Positions 24,151 through 31,669 of a DNA stretch of 31,669 nt are shown here, piece by piece (position 1 is the stretch's first letter; every line of letters begins with the position of its first letter). Source of the DNA: Pseudomonadota bacterium (GTDB lineage: Bacteria; Pseudomonadota; Alphaproteobacteria; Rhodospirillales; Magnetospirillaceae); assembly GCA_023426365.1 (NCBI GenBank), contig JAFAAW010000152.1, positions 1 through 31,669 of the forward strand, given 5' to 3'. A program made the translations under genes and the position numbers. The notes under the pieces are model-generated. The model made no database searches. It saw only the letters and a list, made by a program, of their open reading frames with translations, and was not told the origin of the DNA.

Positions 24151-25497
24151 TCAGCCGCGACGGCCCCTGAGCCGGGACTTCTTGATGAGTCCCTCGTATT
24201 GATGCGCCAGCAGGTGCGACTGGATCTGAGCCACGGTGTCCATGGTCACCGTCACCACGATCAGCAGGCTGGTGCCGCCAAAGTAGAAGGGCACAGACCA
24301 CTTGGCAATCAGCACTTCCGGCAGGATAGACAGGGCGACCAGATAGGCGGCGCCCACGACGGTCAGCCGGGTCAGCACATAGTCAAGATAGTCGGAGGTG
24401 TTCTTGCCGGGGCGGATGCCGGGGATGAAGCCACCGTACTTCTTCAGGTTCTCGGCGGTGTCGGTCGGGTTGAACACCACCGCCGTATAGAAGAACGCAA
24501 AGAAGATGATCAGGCCGGCGTAGATCGCCAGATAGAGCGGATGCCCGCGGCCCATCAGCGCGGTGAAGGTGGTCAGCCACTCCGGGCCGCCCTGCGCGGT
24601 GAACTGGGCGACGGTGACCGGCATCAGCAGCAGCGAGCTGGCGAAGATCGGCGGGATGACGCCCGAGGTGTTGATCTTGAGCGGCAGATGCGAGGATTCG
24701 CCGCCATACATCTTGTTGCCGACCTGACGCTTCGGATACTGCACGATCAGGCGACGCTGGGCGCGCTCCATGTAGACGATGAAGGCGATCGCGGCGACCG
24801 ACAGCACCAGCAGCAGGATGATGACGACGGCATGCAGCGCGCCGGTGCGGCCCAGTTCCAGGGTGGCGGCCAGCGCGTGCGGCAACTGGGCGACAATGCC
24901 GGCGAAGATGATCAGCGAGGTACCCTGGCCGATGCCGCGGGCGGTGATCTGCTCGCCAAGCCACATCAGGAACAGGGTGCCGCCGGTCAGCGTCACCACG
25001 GTGGTGAACTGGAACAGCACGGGGCTTTCCATCATCACCGCCGGGCCGGACGAACCGGTCATGCCCAGCAGGCCGGTGGCGATGCCCCAGGACTGGAAGA
25101 TGGCGATCAGCACCGTCAGGTAACGGGTGTACTGATTGATCTTCTTGCGGCCCTGCTCGCCCTCCTTCTTGATCGCCTCCAGCGACGGCACCACGGTGGC
25201 CATCAACTGCATGATGATCGAGGCCGAGATGTAAGGCATGATGTTGAGCGCGAAGATGGTCATGCGCTGCAACGCGCCGCCGGCCAGCATGTCGAACATG
25301 CCCAGCAAGCCGCCGCCGCTCTGCTTGAACAGATCGGCCATCACGTGCGGATCGACGCCGGGAATGGGCACCCAGGTGCCCAGGCGGTAGACCACCAGGG
25401 CGGCAACGGTGAACCAGATCCGCTTCTTGAGATCGGTCGCCTTCGCCAGGACGCCAAAATTCAGGTTCGCGGCAAGCTGCTCGGCGGCAGAGGCCAT
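24151..25497 (-). CDS. secY: Protein translocase subunit SecY
   Basis: Central channel of the SecYEG translocon, 448 residues with ten predicted membrane segments. The N-terminal part has LKKRIWFTVAALVVYRLGTWVPIPGVD, typical of bacterial SecY; the cytosolic loop with VYMERAQRRLIVQYPKR and the C5-type loop near FIPGIRPGKNT, which contact SecA and ribosome, are present. The ATG at 25497 is preceded by GGAG six bases upstream; an in-frame TTG at 25509 overlaps that site and is unlikely. A 249-base gap with an elaborate inverted-repeat structure separates it from rplO. Confidence 0.97.
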   Translation of the reverse strand: MASAAEQLAANLNFGVLAKATDLKKRIWFTVAALVVYRLGTWVPIPGVDPHVMADLFKQSGGGLLGMFDMLAGGALQRMTIFALNIMPYISASIIMQLMATVVPSLEAIKKEGEQGRKKINQYTRYLTVLIAIFQSWGIATGLLGMTGSSGPAVMMESPVLFQFTTVVTLTGGTLFLMWLGEQITARGIGQGTSLIIFAGIVAQLPHALAATLELGRTGALHAVVIILLLVLSVAAIAFIVYMERAQRRLIVQYPKRQVGNKMYGGESSHLPLKINTSGVIPPIFASSLLLMPVTVAQFTAQGGPEWLTTFTALMGRGHPLYLAIYAGLIIFFAFFYTAVVFNPTDTAENLKKYGGFIPGIRPGKNTSDYLDYVLTRLTVVGAAYLVALSILPEVLIAKWSVPFYFGGTSLLIVVTVTMDTVAQIQSHLLAHQYEGLIKKSRLRGRRG

Positions 25498-25613
25498 GCC
25501 CTTCTCCAAGAAAGAAAGTGCGTTACGCTGGTATTCCGATTCCGGCGCCCCGACCTGAACACAGGGCGGGCACCGTCACCGGAACGGGGACACCAGCTTT
25601 TAATGCAATTACG

Positions 25614-25728
25614 GCGTGGCGCCAACCCATGTCCTGCGGGGATGACCTCGTTCCCCGAAGGGAGCGGCGTATTCCCGCAAGATCGTGACCCGCCGGAAGT
25701 CCGACGGGCCACGGGGTCGGCGCCACGC
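25614..25728 (-). ncRNA. Candidate structured RNA in the rplO-secY gap (secY leader)
   Basis: On the transcript strand a 10-bp outer stem (25719-25728 with 25614-25623, perfect) encloses two further hairpins. One has 8-bp arms around ACTT (25689-25708 region), where a DNA mismatch becomes a G-U pair only in minus-strand RNA. The other is closed by TGCGGG/CCCGCA and contains a stem capped by a stable UUCG tetraloop (about 25636-25678). Together they can form a three-way junction about 115 nt upstream of secY. I recognise no known RNA family. Folding is by eye only. Confidence 0.45.
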
Positions 25729-25746
25729 GCGCAACAGTAAACCGGA

Positions 25747-26229
25747 TCAGCCCTCGGCGGCGACGGCGGCCTGGGCCACCTTCACCGAACCGCCCAGCTT
25801 TTCGACGGCTTCGACGGCGGCCTTGGACGCACCGGCGACCTCAATGGTCACCTTGGTCTTCAGCTCGCCGCGCGCAAGGAGGCGAACCCCATCGCGCACG
25901 TTGCCGACCAGCCCGGCGGCCTTGAGGGCGGCAGCGTCGATGGTCTTGCCGGCGTCGACCTTGCCCGCCTCGATGGCGGCCTGCAGTCGGCCCAGGTTGA
26001 CCTCGGCGAATTCCAGGGCGAACGGCTTGTTGAAGCCGCGCTTGGGCAGACGGCGGTAGATGGGCATCTGACCGCCTTCGAAACCGTGCAGGGCGACACC
26101 GGTACGCGAACCCTGGCCCTTGACGCCACGGCCCGAGGTCTTGCCCTTGCCGGAACCGATACCACGACCGACACGCTTCGCCTTGTAGCGGGCGCCGTCG
26201 TTGTCACGAAGATCGTTGAGCTTCGTCAT
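25747..26229 (-). CDS. rplO: Large-subunit ribosomal protein L15
   Basis: L15 of the 50S subunit, 160 residues. The basic, glycine-rich N-terminal extension KRVGRGIGSGKGKTSGRGVKG and the GFEGGQMPIYRRLPKRGF motif are diagnostic. GAGGAAG precedes the ATG. The C-terminus is alanine- and valine-rich, as usual for alphaproteobacteria. It ends the tightly packed spc section before the structured gap upstream of secY. Confidence 0.98.
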   Translation of the reverse strand: MTKLNDLRDNDGARYKAKRVGRGIGSGKGKTSGRGVKGQGSRTGVALHGFEGGQMPIYRRLPKRGFNKPFALEFAEVNLGRLQAAIEAGKVDAGKTIDAAALKAAGLVGNVRDGVRLLARGELKTKVTIEVAGASKAAVEAVEKLGGSVKVAQAAVAAEG

Positions 26230-26284
26230 TGTCTTCTTCCTCGTTGCCGGCCCCCGCCGATCAAGGCGGGGGCCGGTCGGAGTA

Positions 26285-26470
26285 TTACTCCTCGACCTGG
26301 ATCAGGTGCTTGACCTTGTTGATCATGCCGCGCACGGCCGGAGTATCCTCCAGGGTGCTGGTGCGACGGATCTTGTTCAGGCCAAGACCAACCAGGGTGG
26401 CGCGCTGGTCCTTGGTGCGGCCGATCGGGCTCGCAACCTGGGTAACCGTGACGGTCTTCTTGTCAGCCAT
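26285..26470 (-). CDS. rpmD: Large-subunit ribosomal protein L30
   Basis: L30 of the 50S subunit, 61 residues from the ATG at 26470 (MADKKTVTVTQV). This start is preferred over the ATG at 26476 because GGAGG is nine bases away instead of three. Motifs QVASPIGR, RATLVGLGLNKI and the VRGMINKVKHLI end are typical. It follows rpsE by 15 bases. Confidence 0.97.
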   Translation of the reverse strand: MADKKTVTVTQVASPIGRTKDQRATLVGLGLNKIRRTSTLEDTPAVRGMINKVKHLIQVEE

Positions 26471-26485
26471 CGTCATGGTCCTCCG

Positions 26486-27130
26486 TTACGCAGCGGTGGC
26501 CGCGGCAGCGGCACCGTCGCGACGACCGATGATGTCGCCGACCTTCTTGCCGCGCTTGGCCGCGATGGAGCGGGGAGAGTTGAGGCTCTCCAGAGCGGCG
26601 AAGGTCGCCTTGATCATGTTGTGCGGGTTGGAGGTGCCCAAGCACTTGGCCACCACGTCGGCCACGCCCACGGTCTCGAAGACGGCGCGCATCGGACCGC
26701 CGGCGATGATGCCGGTGCCGGGCGGGGCAGCGCGCAGCACGACGCGGCCGGCACCGAAGTGGCCGTTGACGTCGTGATGCAGGGTGCGGCCCTCGCGCAG
26801 CGCAACCTTGATCATGTTGCGCTTGGCCTGTTCGGTGGCCTTGCGGATGGCTTCGGGGACCTCGCGGGCCTTGCCGGAACCGTAACCGACGCGGCCCTTG
26901 CCGTCACCGACCACCACCAGAGCGGCGAAGGCGAAGCGACGGCCACCCTTGACCACCTTGGCGACGCGGTTGATGTGGACCAGCTTGTCGATGAACTCGG
27001 ACTCTTCGCGCTCTTCGCGCTTGCCCTCGTTGCCACGACCGCGCGGAGCACGGCCCTCGCCGTCACGGCCACGGCCGCGGCGCTGCTCGGTGCTGTCTCC
27101 ACCACGTTCGGGATTGGGAGTACGTGCCAT
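26486..27130 (-). CDS. rpsE: Small-subunit ribosomal protein S5 with charged N-terminal extension
   Basis: S5 of the 30S decoding region, 214 residues against 167 in E. coli. The core begins at EFIDKLVHINRVAKVVKGG (about 45) and has GYGSGKAREVPEAI and the RAAPPGTGIIAGG loop. The additional 40 or so N-terminal residues are rich in Arg, Gly and Glu (RRGRGRDGEGRAPRGRG) and likely disordered. Alphaproteobacterial S5 proteins often carry such extensions. The C-terminus is also longer than usual, ending in alanines. Confidence 0.98.
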   Translation of the reverse strand: MARTPNPERGGDSTEQRRGRGRDGEGRAPRGRGNEGKREEREESEFIDKLVHINRVAKVVKGGRRFAFAALVVVGDGKGRVGYGSGKAREVPEAIRKATEQAKRNMIKVALREGRTLHHDVNGHFGAGRVVLRAAPPGTGIIAGGPMRAVFETVGVADVVAKCLGTSNPHNMIKATFAALESLNSPRSIAAKRGKKVGDIIGRRDGAAAAATAA

Positions 27131-27142
27131 ATTCTCGTTCCC

Positions 27143-27505
27143 TTAGAAAGACAGGCCGCCTTCGCGGGCCGCATCGGCCAGGGCCTTGACCCGGCCGTGA
27201 TAGATGTAGCCACCACGGTCGAACACCACCTCGGTGATGCCGGCCGCCTTGGCCCGCTCGGCGATCAGCTTGCCGACAGCGGTCGCAGCCGCGACGTCGG
27301 CGCCGGTCTTCAGGCTGCCCTTCAGATCGGCCTCGAGGGTCGAGGCGGACGCCAGGGTCTTGCCCTGGACGTCGTCGATCAGCTGAACATAGATGTGCTT
27401 GCTGGAGCGGAAGACCGACAGGCGCACACGGCCACCCGACTTCTTCGCGATGCTCGCACGGGTGCGCCGCTTGCGGCGCTCGAAAAGTTCCTTCGGCGTC
27501 ATCAT
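27143..27505 (-). CDS. rplR: Large-subunit ribosomal protein L18
   Basis: L18 of the 50S subunit, binding 5S rRNA; 120 residues. The N-terminal basic region (ERRKRRTRASIAKKSGGRVRLSVFRS) and the FDRGGYIYHGRVKALADAAREGG end are signatures. Two ATG codons stand in tandem at 27505 and 27502; GGGG is seven bases before the first. Confidence 0.97.
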   Translation of the reverse strand: MMTPKELFERRKRRTRASIAKKSGGRVRLSVFRSSKHIYVQLIDDVQGKTLASASTLEADLKGSLKTGADVAAATAVGKLIAERAKAAGITEVVFDRGGYIYHGRVKALADAAREGGLSF

Positions 27506-27516
27506 GGCGGTGCCCC

Positions 27517-28050
27517 TTACTTCTTCTTGCCTTCCTTGCGGAGGATGGTCTCGTGCTCGTACTTGACGCCCTTGCCCTTATAGGGCTCGGGGCCACGGAA
27601 CGCACGGATCTCCGCCGCAATCTGACCCACCTGGCGCTTGTCGCGCCCGGAGATCGAGATCGAGGTAGGCTTGTCGCACTTCATGGTCACATCGGCCGGG
27701 ATCGGATAATCGATGTCATGGGAGTAGCCGAGCTGCAGCTTGAGGGTCTTGCCCTCGACCGCGGCGCGGTAACCGACACCGTTGATCTCCAGGTTGATGG
27801 TGAAGCCTTCGTTGACGCCCTTGACCACGTTGTTGATGAGGGCACGGGTAGTGCCCCACATCATGCGCGCCTTCTTGGACTCGGACTTGGGCTTCACCCA
27901 AATCTTGTCGCCCTCGATGGTGGTCTCGACGTCATCCGACAGGGGCATGCGGGACTCGCCCAGCTTGCCCTTGGCGATGAATTCGGCGCCGGCGATCTGG
28001 ACGGAAACCCCAGACGGCACCGGCACGGGGTATTTGCCGACTCGCGACAT
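27517..28050 (-). CDS. rplF: Large-subunit ribosomal protein L6
   Basis: L6 of the 50S subunit near the factor-binding site, 177 residues. MSRVGKYPVPVPSGV opens the protein and GPEPYKGKGVKYEHE is the diagnostic C-terminal motif. AAGGAGGAA precedes the ATG. It lies 14 bases after rpsH and 11 before rplR. Confidence 0.98.
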   Translation of the reverse strand: MSRVGKYPVPVPSGVSVQIAGAEFIAKGKLGESRMPLSDDVETTIEGDKIWVKPKSESKKARMMWGTTRALINNVVKGVNEGFTINLEINGVGYRAAVEGKTLKLQLGYSHDIDYPIPADVTMKCDKPTSISISGRDKRQVGQIAAEIRAFRGPEPYKGKGVKYEHETILRKEGKKK

Positions 28051-28064
28051 CTGTCAGTTCCTCC

Positions 28065-28463
28065 TTAGAACACCTGGCAGAGAACCTCGCCGCCCACATT
28101 GGCGGTGCGGGCCTCGGCATCGCTCATCACGCCACGCGGGGTGGACAGGATGGAGATACCCAGACCATTCGCAACGCGCGGCAGGTCAGCGATCTTGGAA
28201 TACACACGACGGCCCGGCTTGGACACGCGGGAGATCTCGGTGATCACCGGCTTGCCCTCGTGGTACTTCAGCTCGATGGTCAGCTCGGACACGCCCGAGC
28301 GGACATCGGCCTTGGAATAGCCGCGGATGTAGCCCTCGCGCTTGAGCACTTCGAGGACGTTCATACGCAGGCCGGAAGCCGGCGAGGTGATGGTGGACTT
28401 GTTCGCTCGCTGCCCGTTGCGGATGCGGGCGAGCATATCGCCGAGCGGATCGGTCATGGACAT
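28065..28463 (-). CDS. rpsH: Small-subunit ribosomal protein S8
   Basis: S8 of the 30S platform, 132 residues, an early 16S rRNA binder and known repressor of the spc operon in E. coli. DPLGDMLARIRNGQ at the start and STPRGVMSDAEAR near the end are family signatures. GGGAGG lies nine bases before the ATG. Whether S8 controls this operon is not shown here. Confidence 0.98.
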   Translation of the reverse strand: MSMTDPLGDMLARIRNGQRANKSTITSPASGLRMNVLEVLKREGYIRGYSKADVRSGVSELTIELKYHEGKPVITEISRVSKPGRRVYSKIADLPRVANGLGISILSTPRGVMSDAEARTANVGGEVLCQVF

Positions 28464-28478
28464 GGTCTGATGCCTCCC

Positions 28479-28784
28479 TTACCAGCTCGACTTCACGAGG
28501 CCGGGAATCTGGCCCAGGTTGCCAAGCTCGCGGAGCTTGTTACGGCACAGCTTGAACTTGCGGTAGTTACCGCGCGGACGGCCGGTGAGTTCGCAGCGCA
28601 GACGCACGCGATTCTTGGCCGAGTTACGCGGCACTTCCGCCAGCTTCAAGGCAGCCTCGAAGCGCTCCTCGGGAGAGGACTCGCGGTTCATGATGATCGC
28701 CTTCAGGCGAGCGCGCTTGGCAGCGTAACGCTGAGCCAGCTGGGCGCGCTTCTTATTCTTTTCGACGGAGCTGATCTTAGCCAT
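28479..28784 (-). CDS. rpsN: Small-subunit ribosomal protein S14, zinc-free type
   Basis: S14 of the 30S head, 101 residues. This is the long form without the CXXC pairs that bind zinc in the short form; the single CRN and RCELTGRPRG motifs are present and the end is GLVKSSW. It lies in the standard spc position between rplE and rpsH. Confidence 0.98.
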   Translation of the reverse strand: MAKISSVEKNKKRAQLAQRYAAKRARLKAIIMNRESSPEERFEAALKLAEVPRNSAKNRVRLRCELTGRPRGNYRKFKLCRNKLRELGNLGQIPGLVKSSW

Positions 28785-28799
28785 TGCGACTGGTCTCCA

Positions 28800-29342
28800 T
28801 TAGCTCGCGAACGGCATGTCGAAGCCCTTGAGAAGCGCCTTGGCTTCCGCATCGGACTTGGCCGTCGTGACGAAAATGATGTCCATGCCCCGGGTGGCAT
28901 CAACCTTGTCGTAGTTGATTTCCGGGAACACGAGCTGCTCCTTCATGCCCAGGGCATAATTGCCACGGCCATCGAAGGACTTGTTCGGCACGCCGCGGAA
29001 GTCGCGGACGCGCGGCAGCGCAATGTTGATCAGGCGGTCGAGGAACTCGTACATGCGGTCGGCACGCAGAGTGACCTTGCAGCCAACGACCTGGCCTTCG
29101 CGCAGCTTGAACTGGGCGATGGACTTCTTGGCCTTGGTGGCAACCGGCTTCTGGCCGGAAATCAGGGTCAGCTCGGCGAGGGCGGCCTCGATCTTCTTGG
29201 CATCCTGGGCGGCTTCACCGACGCCCATGTTGATGACGATCTTCTCGAGCTTCGGCACCTGCATGGGGTTCGCGTAGTTGAACTCCTGCTGCAGGGCGGG
29301 CCGGACCTGGGTGTCGTAATGGGAACGCAAACGCGCGGTCAT
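28800..29342 (-). CDS. rplE: Large-subunit ribosomal protein L5
   Basis: L5 of the 50S central protuberance, 180 residues, binding 5S rRNA and P-site tRNA. Motifs are PKLEKIVINMGVGEA, LKSIAQFKLREGQVVGCKVTLR in slightly altered form, and DIIFVTTAKSDAEAKALLKGF at the C-terminus. GGGGAG lies eight bases before the ATG; the rplX stop is 14 bases upstream. Confidence 0.98.
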   Translation of the reverse strand: MTARLRSHYDTQVRPALQQEFNYANPMQVPKLEKIVINMGVGEAAQDAKKIEAALAELTLISGQKPVATKAKKSIAQFKLREGQVVGCKVTLRADRMYEFLDRLINIALPRVRDFRGVPNKSFDGRGNYALGMKEQLVFPEINYDKVDATRGMDIIFVTTAKSDAEAKALLKGFDMPFAS

Positions 29343-29356
29343 GTGTCCTGCTCCCC

Positions 29357-29677
29357 TTAGCGGTCGATGGTTTCGCCGGAGCGCTTGGCGACCCGGACCT
29401 TGCGACCGTCTTCCAGGACCTTTACGCCGACGCGGGTCGGCTTGCTGTCCTTGGGATCGACGTGGGCGACGTTGGAAACGTGAATGGCAGCTTCCTGCTC
29501 GACGATGCCGCCGGCATTGGCAGCAGTCGGACGCTGGTGCTTCTTCACCTTGTTGACGCCCTGGACAACGACGCGCTCTTCGCGCGGGTAGGCGGCGATG
29601 ACTTCGCCGATCTTACCCTTGTCCTTGCCGGCGATCACGATGACGCGATCGCCCTTCTTCACATTAAGACCGGCCAT
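29357..29677 (-). CDS. rplX: Large-subunit ribosomal protein L24
   Basis: L24, an assembly initiator of the 50S subunit, 106 residues. The KOW motif is visible as KGDRVIVIAGKDKGKIGEV, and GVNKVKKHQRP follows. The ATG overlaps the rplN stop by one base (TAATG), so it is translationally coupled to L14. Confidence 0.98.
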   Translation of the reverse strand: MAGLNVKKGDRVIVIAGKDKGKIGEVIAAYPREERVVVQGVNKVKKHQRPTAANAGGIVEQEAAIHVSNVAHVDPKDSKPTRVGVKVLEDGRKVRVAKRSGETIDR

Positions 29678-30045
29678 TAGAGCACCTCCGGAGCCAGCGA
29701 GATGATCTTCATGAACTTCTTGGCGCGAAGCTCACGGGTGACCGGGCCGAAGATACGGGTGCCGATGGGCTCGCCCTGCTTGTTGATAAGCACGGCGGCA
29801 TTGGTATCGAAGCGGATCGCGGTACCATCCGGGCGACGGATTTCCTTGGCGGTGCGAACGATGACGGCGCGATGCACGTCACCCTTCTTCACCTTGCCAC
29901 GCGGAATCGCCTCCTTGATCGAGACGACGATGATGTCGCCCACGTTGGCGATGGTACGGTGCGAACCACCCAGAACCTTGATGCACTGCACCCGGCGGGC
30001 ACCCGAATTATCGGCGACGTCCAGGTTGGTTTGCATCTGGATCAT
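29677..30045 (-). CDS. rplN: Large-subunit ribosomal protein L14
   Basis: L14 of the 50S subunit interface, 122 residues, the normal length. MIQMQTNLDVADNSGARRVQCIKVLGG is diagnostic and FGPVTRELRAKKFMKIISLAPEVL closes the protein. AAGGAAA lies upstream of the ATG. Confidence 0.99.
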   Translation of the reverse strand: MIQMQTNLDVADNSGARRVQCIKVLGGSHRTIANVGDIIVVSIKEAIPRGKVKKGDVHRAVIVRTAKEIRRPDGTAIRFDTNAAVLINKQGEPIGTRIFGPVTRELRAKKFMKIISLAPEVL

Positions 30046-30087
30046 GTCGAGTTTCCTTTATCTCGAGGTCGATATCGTCGAGCAGGC

Positions 30088-30324
30088 TTACGCCTGTTCG
30101 ACGATCACTTCCCAGGTCTTGGTCTTCGAGATCGGACGGCACTCGCGGATGCGGACAGTGTCGCCGGCCTTGAAGGTGTTGTTCTCGTCGTGCGCGTGAT
30201 ACTTCTTCGAACGACGGATGAACTTCTTGTAGATCGGGTGCATCACGCGACGCTCGACGGACACGACCACGGTCTTGTCCATCTTGTCGCTGACCACCAC
30301 GCCCTGAAGAATGCGCTTCGGCAT
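30088..30324 (-). CDS. rpsQ: Small-subunit ribosomal protein S17
   Basis: S17 of the 30S subunit, 78 residues, OB-fold 16S rRNA binder. LQGVVVSDKMDKTVVVSVER and GDTVRIRECRPISKTKTWEV are family signatures. AAGGACC precedes the ATG. It follows rpmC by 17 bases. Confidence 0.98.
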   Translation of the reverse strand: MPKRILQGVVVSDKMDKTVVVSVERRVMHPIYKKFIRRSKKYHAHDENNTFKAGDTVRIRECRPISKTKTWEVIVEQA

Positions 30325-30341
30325 TGCTTGAGGTCCTTTTC

Positions 30342-30545
30342 TTAAGCCGCGCTAGCGCGGGCGCGCTCGCCGAGGATGGTCTTGATCACCGCGATCTCGC
30401 GGCGCACCGCGGTGACGCGCGCGGTGTTCTCCAGCTGACCCGACGCCTTCTGGAAGCGCAGATTGAACTGCTCCTTCTTCAGCTCAAGGAGAGCATCCTT
30501 GAGCTGATCGTCGGTCTTGGCGCGGAGATCGGTAGCCTTAGCCAT
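30342..30545 (-). CDS. rpmC: Large-subunit ribosomal protein L29
   Basis: L29 of the 50S subunit near the tunnel exit, 67 residues forming a helical hairpin; ELKKEQFNLRFQKASGQLENTARV is the signature. I use the ATG at 30545 because GGGGAG is eight bases away; an ATG at 30551 would overlap the rplP stop and lies only two bases from the site. Confidence 0.97.
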   Translation of the reverse strand: MAKATDLRAKTDDQLKDALLELKKEQFNLRFQKASGQLENTARVTAVRREIAVIKTILGERARASAA

Positions 30546-30550
30546 GGCCA

Positions 30551-30964
30551 TTACTCCCCGAGGCGGACAATGAACTTGGTCTTGATCGGCAGCTTGGCAG
30601 CGGCCAGTTCAAAACCACGACGGGCCAGATCCTCCGGCACGCCGTCCACCTCGAACAGCACGCGGCCGGGCTTGACCTTGGCCACCCAGAACTCGGGCGA
30701 ACCCTTACCGGAACCCATACGGACTTCGGCGGGCTTGCTGGAGACCGCCACGTCGGGGAACACGCGGATCCACACGCGGCCCTGACGCTTCAGGTGACGG
30801 GTGAGCGCGCGACGGGCGGCTTCGATCTGGCGGGCGGTGATGCGCTCCGGCTCCAGCGCCTTCAGACCGAAGGCGCCGAAGTTCAGCAGGGTGCCGCCCT
30901 TGGCATCGCCATGGATGCGGCCCTTGTGGAACTTGCGGAACTTAGTACGCTTGGGCGAAAGCAT
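30551..30964 (-). CDS. rplP: Large-subunit ribosomal protein L16
   Basis: L16 of the 50S subunit near the A site, 137 residues. MLSPKRTKFRKFHKGR opens it; RMGSGKGSPEFWVAKVKPGRVLFE is the conserved loop. GGGG lies nine bases before the ATG. It follows rpsC by 18 bases. Confidence 0.98.
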   Translation of the reverse strand: MLSPKRTKFRKFHKGRIHGDAKGGTLLNFGAFGLKALEPERITARQIEAARRALTRHLKRQGRVWIRVFPDVAVSSKPAEVRMGSGKGSPEFWVAKVKPGRVLFEVDGVPEDLARRGFELAAAKLPIKTKFIVRLGE

Positions 30965-30982
30965 CTCTTGCTACCCCTTCAA

Positions 30983-31669
30983 TCAGCGGCGCTCGGCCGG
31001 AGCGGATTCGCCGGCAGCGCGCTTGTCCTGGGCCATCGGATCGTGGGCCAGGATCTCGCCCTTGAACACCCACACCTTGATACCGCAGGTACCATAGGTG
31101 GTCTTGGCGGTGCCCACACCGTAATCGATGTCGGCGCGCAGGGTGTGCAGCGGCACGCGGCCTTCACGGTACCATTCCATGCGGGCGATCTCGGCGCCGC
31201 CCAGACGGCCGGAGCAGTTGATGCGGATGCCCTGGGCGCCCAGACGCATGGCCGACTGAACGGCACGCTTCATGGCGCGGCGGAACGACACGCGACGCTC
31301 CAGCTGCTGGGCAATGCTCTCCGCCACCAGCTGGGCGTCCAGCTCGGGCTTGCGGATCTCGACGATGTTCAGGTGGACTTCGCCACCGGTCATCTTCGAG
31401 AGGTCCTTGCGCAGCACCTCGATGTCGGCGCCCTTCTTGCCGATCACCACGCCCGGACGGGCGGTGTGGATGGTGACGCGGGCGCGCTTGGCCGGACGCT
31501 CGATGACGATCTTGGCCACGCCCGCCTGGGCCAGCCGCTCGCGCAGCACCTTGCGGATGTGGATGTCCTCGTGCAGCATGGTCGAATATTCGCCGCCCTC
31601 GGCGTACCAGCGCGAGTCCCAGGTCCGGTTGATGCCGAGACGCAGGCCGATCGGATTGACCTTCTGACC
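30983..31669 (-). CDS. rpsC: Small-subunit ribosomal protein S3, missing only its first codon
   Basis: S3 of the 30S head at the mRNA entry, 228 codons visible. The reading frame runs to the window edge, where it starts GQKVNPIGLRLGINRTWDSR, so only the initiating Met is outside. The KH domain with VVIGKKGADIEVLRKDLSKM and the C-terminal GRLGGAEIARMEWYREGRVPLHTLRADIDYG motif are complete. A short charged tail follows. Confidence 0.98.
   Translation of the reverse strand, partial: GQKVNPIGLRLGINRTWDSRWYAEGGEYSTMLHEDIHIRKVLRERLAQAGVAKIVIERPAKRARVTIHTARPGVVIGKKGADIEVLRKDLSKMTGGEVHLNIVEIRKPELDAQLVAESIAQQLERRVSFRRAMKRAVQSAMRLGAQGIRINCSGRLGGAEIARMEWYREGRVPLHTLRADIDYGVGTAKTTYGTCGIKVWVFKGEILAHDPMAQDKRAAGESAPAERR

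Noticed and set aside
23539..25740. Very long plus-strand frame (733 codons) opposite adk and secY
   Set aside because: Antisense shadow of secY and adk; His/Asp/Gln-rich without motifs.

Overview
The window is a GC-rich chromosomal segment of an alphaproteobacterium. Rhodospirillales, perhaps near Magnetospirillum, is my inference from protein style and gene order; nothing here proves the genus. All but four recognised genes lie on the minus strand, so transcription mostly runs from high to low coordinates.

Right part (about 20.77-31.67 kb): the S10/spc/alpha ribosomal block, in transcription order rpsC (cut by the window edge), rplP, rpmC, rpsQ, rplN, rplX, rplE, rpsN, rpsH, rplF, rplR, rpsE, rpmD, rplO, secY, adk, rpsM, rpsK, rpoA, rplQ. 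Spacing is tight except at four longer gaps: rplO-secY, adk-rpsM, rpsK-rpoA and rpoA-rplQ. Each of these gaps holds inverted repeats. The rplO-secY gap can fold into a closed multi-stem RNA. The adk-rpsM gap has a near-consensus sigma70-type promoter whose -35 box lies in a 12-bp inverted repeat. The rpoA-rplQ gap has a terminator-like hairpin with a U-tract.

Middle part (about 9.77-20.4 kb): two plus-strand lipoproteins and a YjfB-like small protein; divergently, a glycine-zipper lipoprotein and a 17-kDa-surface-antigen-like secreted protein; an OmpR-type regulator with its histidine kinase; a stand-alone receiver plus an HPt protein; then a Deg-type periplasmic protease coupled to rarA, an RlpA-like protein, the fluoride channel crcB and an RluC-type pseudouridine synthase.

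Left part (1-9.7 kb): a plus-strand secreted protein of unknown function; an apparent operon of HAD phosphatase, AsmA-like protein, a fused DUF2157/DUF4401/GDYXXLXY membrane protein, a class A beta-lactamase and the F1-ATPase assembly chaperone ATP12; then propionyl-CoA carboxylase beta (pccB), truncated by the window edge.

The order rplQ - Deg protease - rarA - crcB - rluC - HAD - ATP12 - pccB looks to me like an old alphaproteobacterial backbone. Signalling, envelope and beta-lactamase genes sit in its gaps. I found no tRNA, rRNA, CRISPR array, transposase or phage gene. The most interesting candidates are the structured leaders in the ribosomal block, the receiver/HPt pair beside the two-component system, the split surface-antigen pair, and the fused membrane protein translationally coupled to the beta-lactamase.
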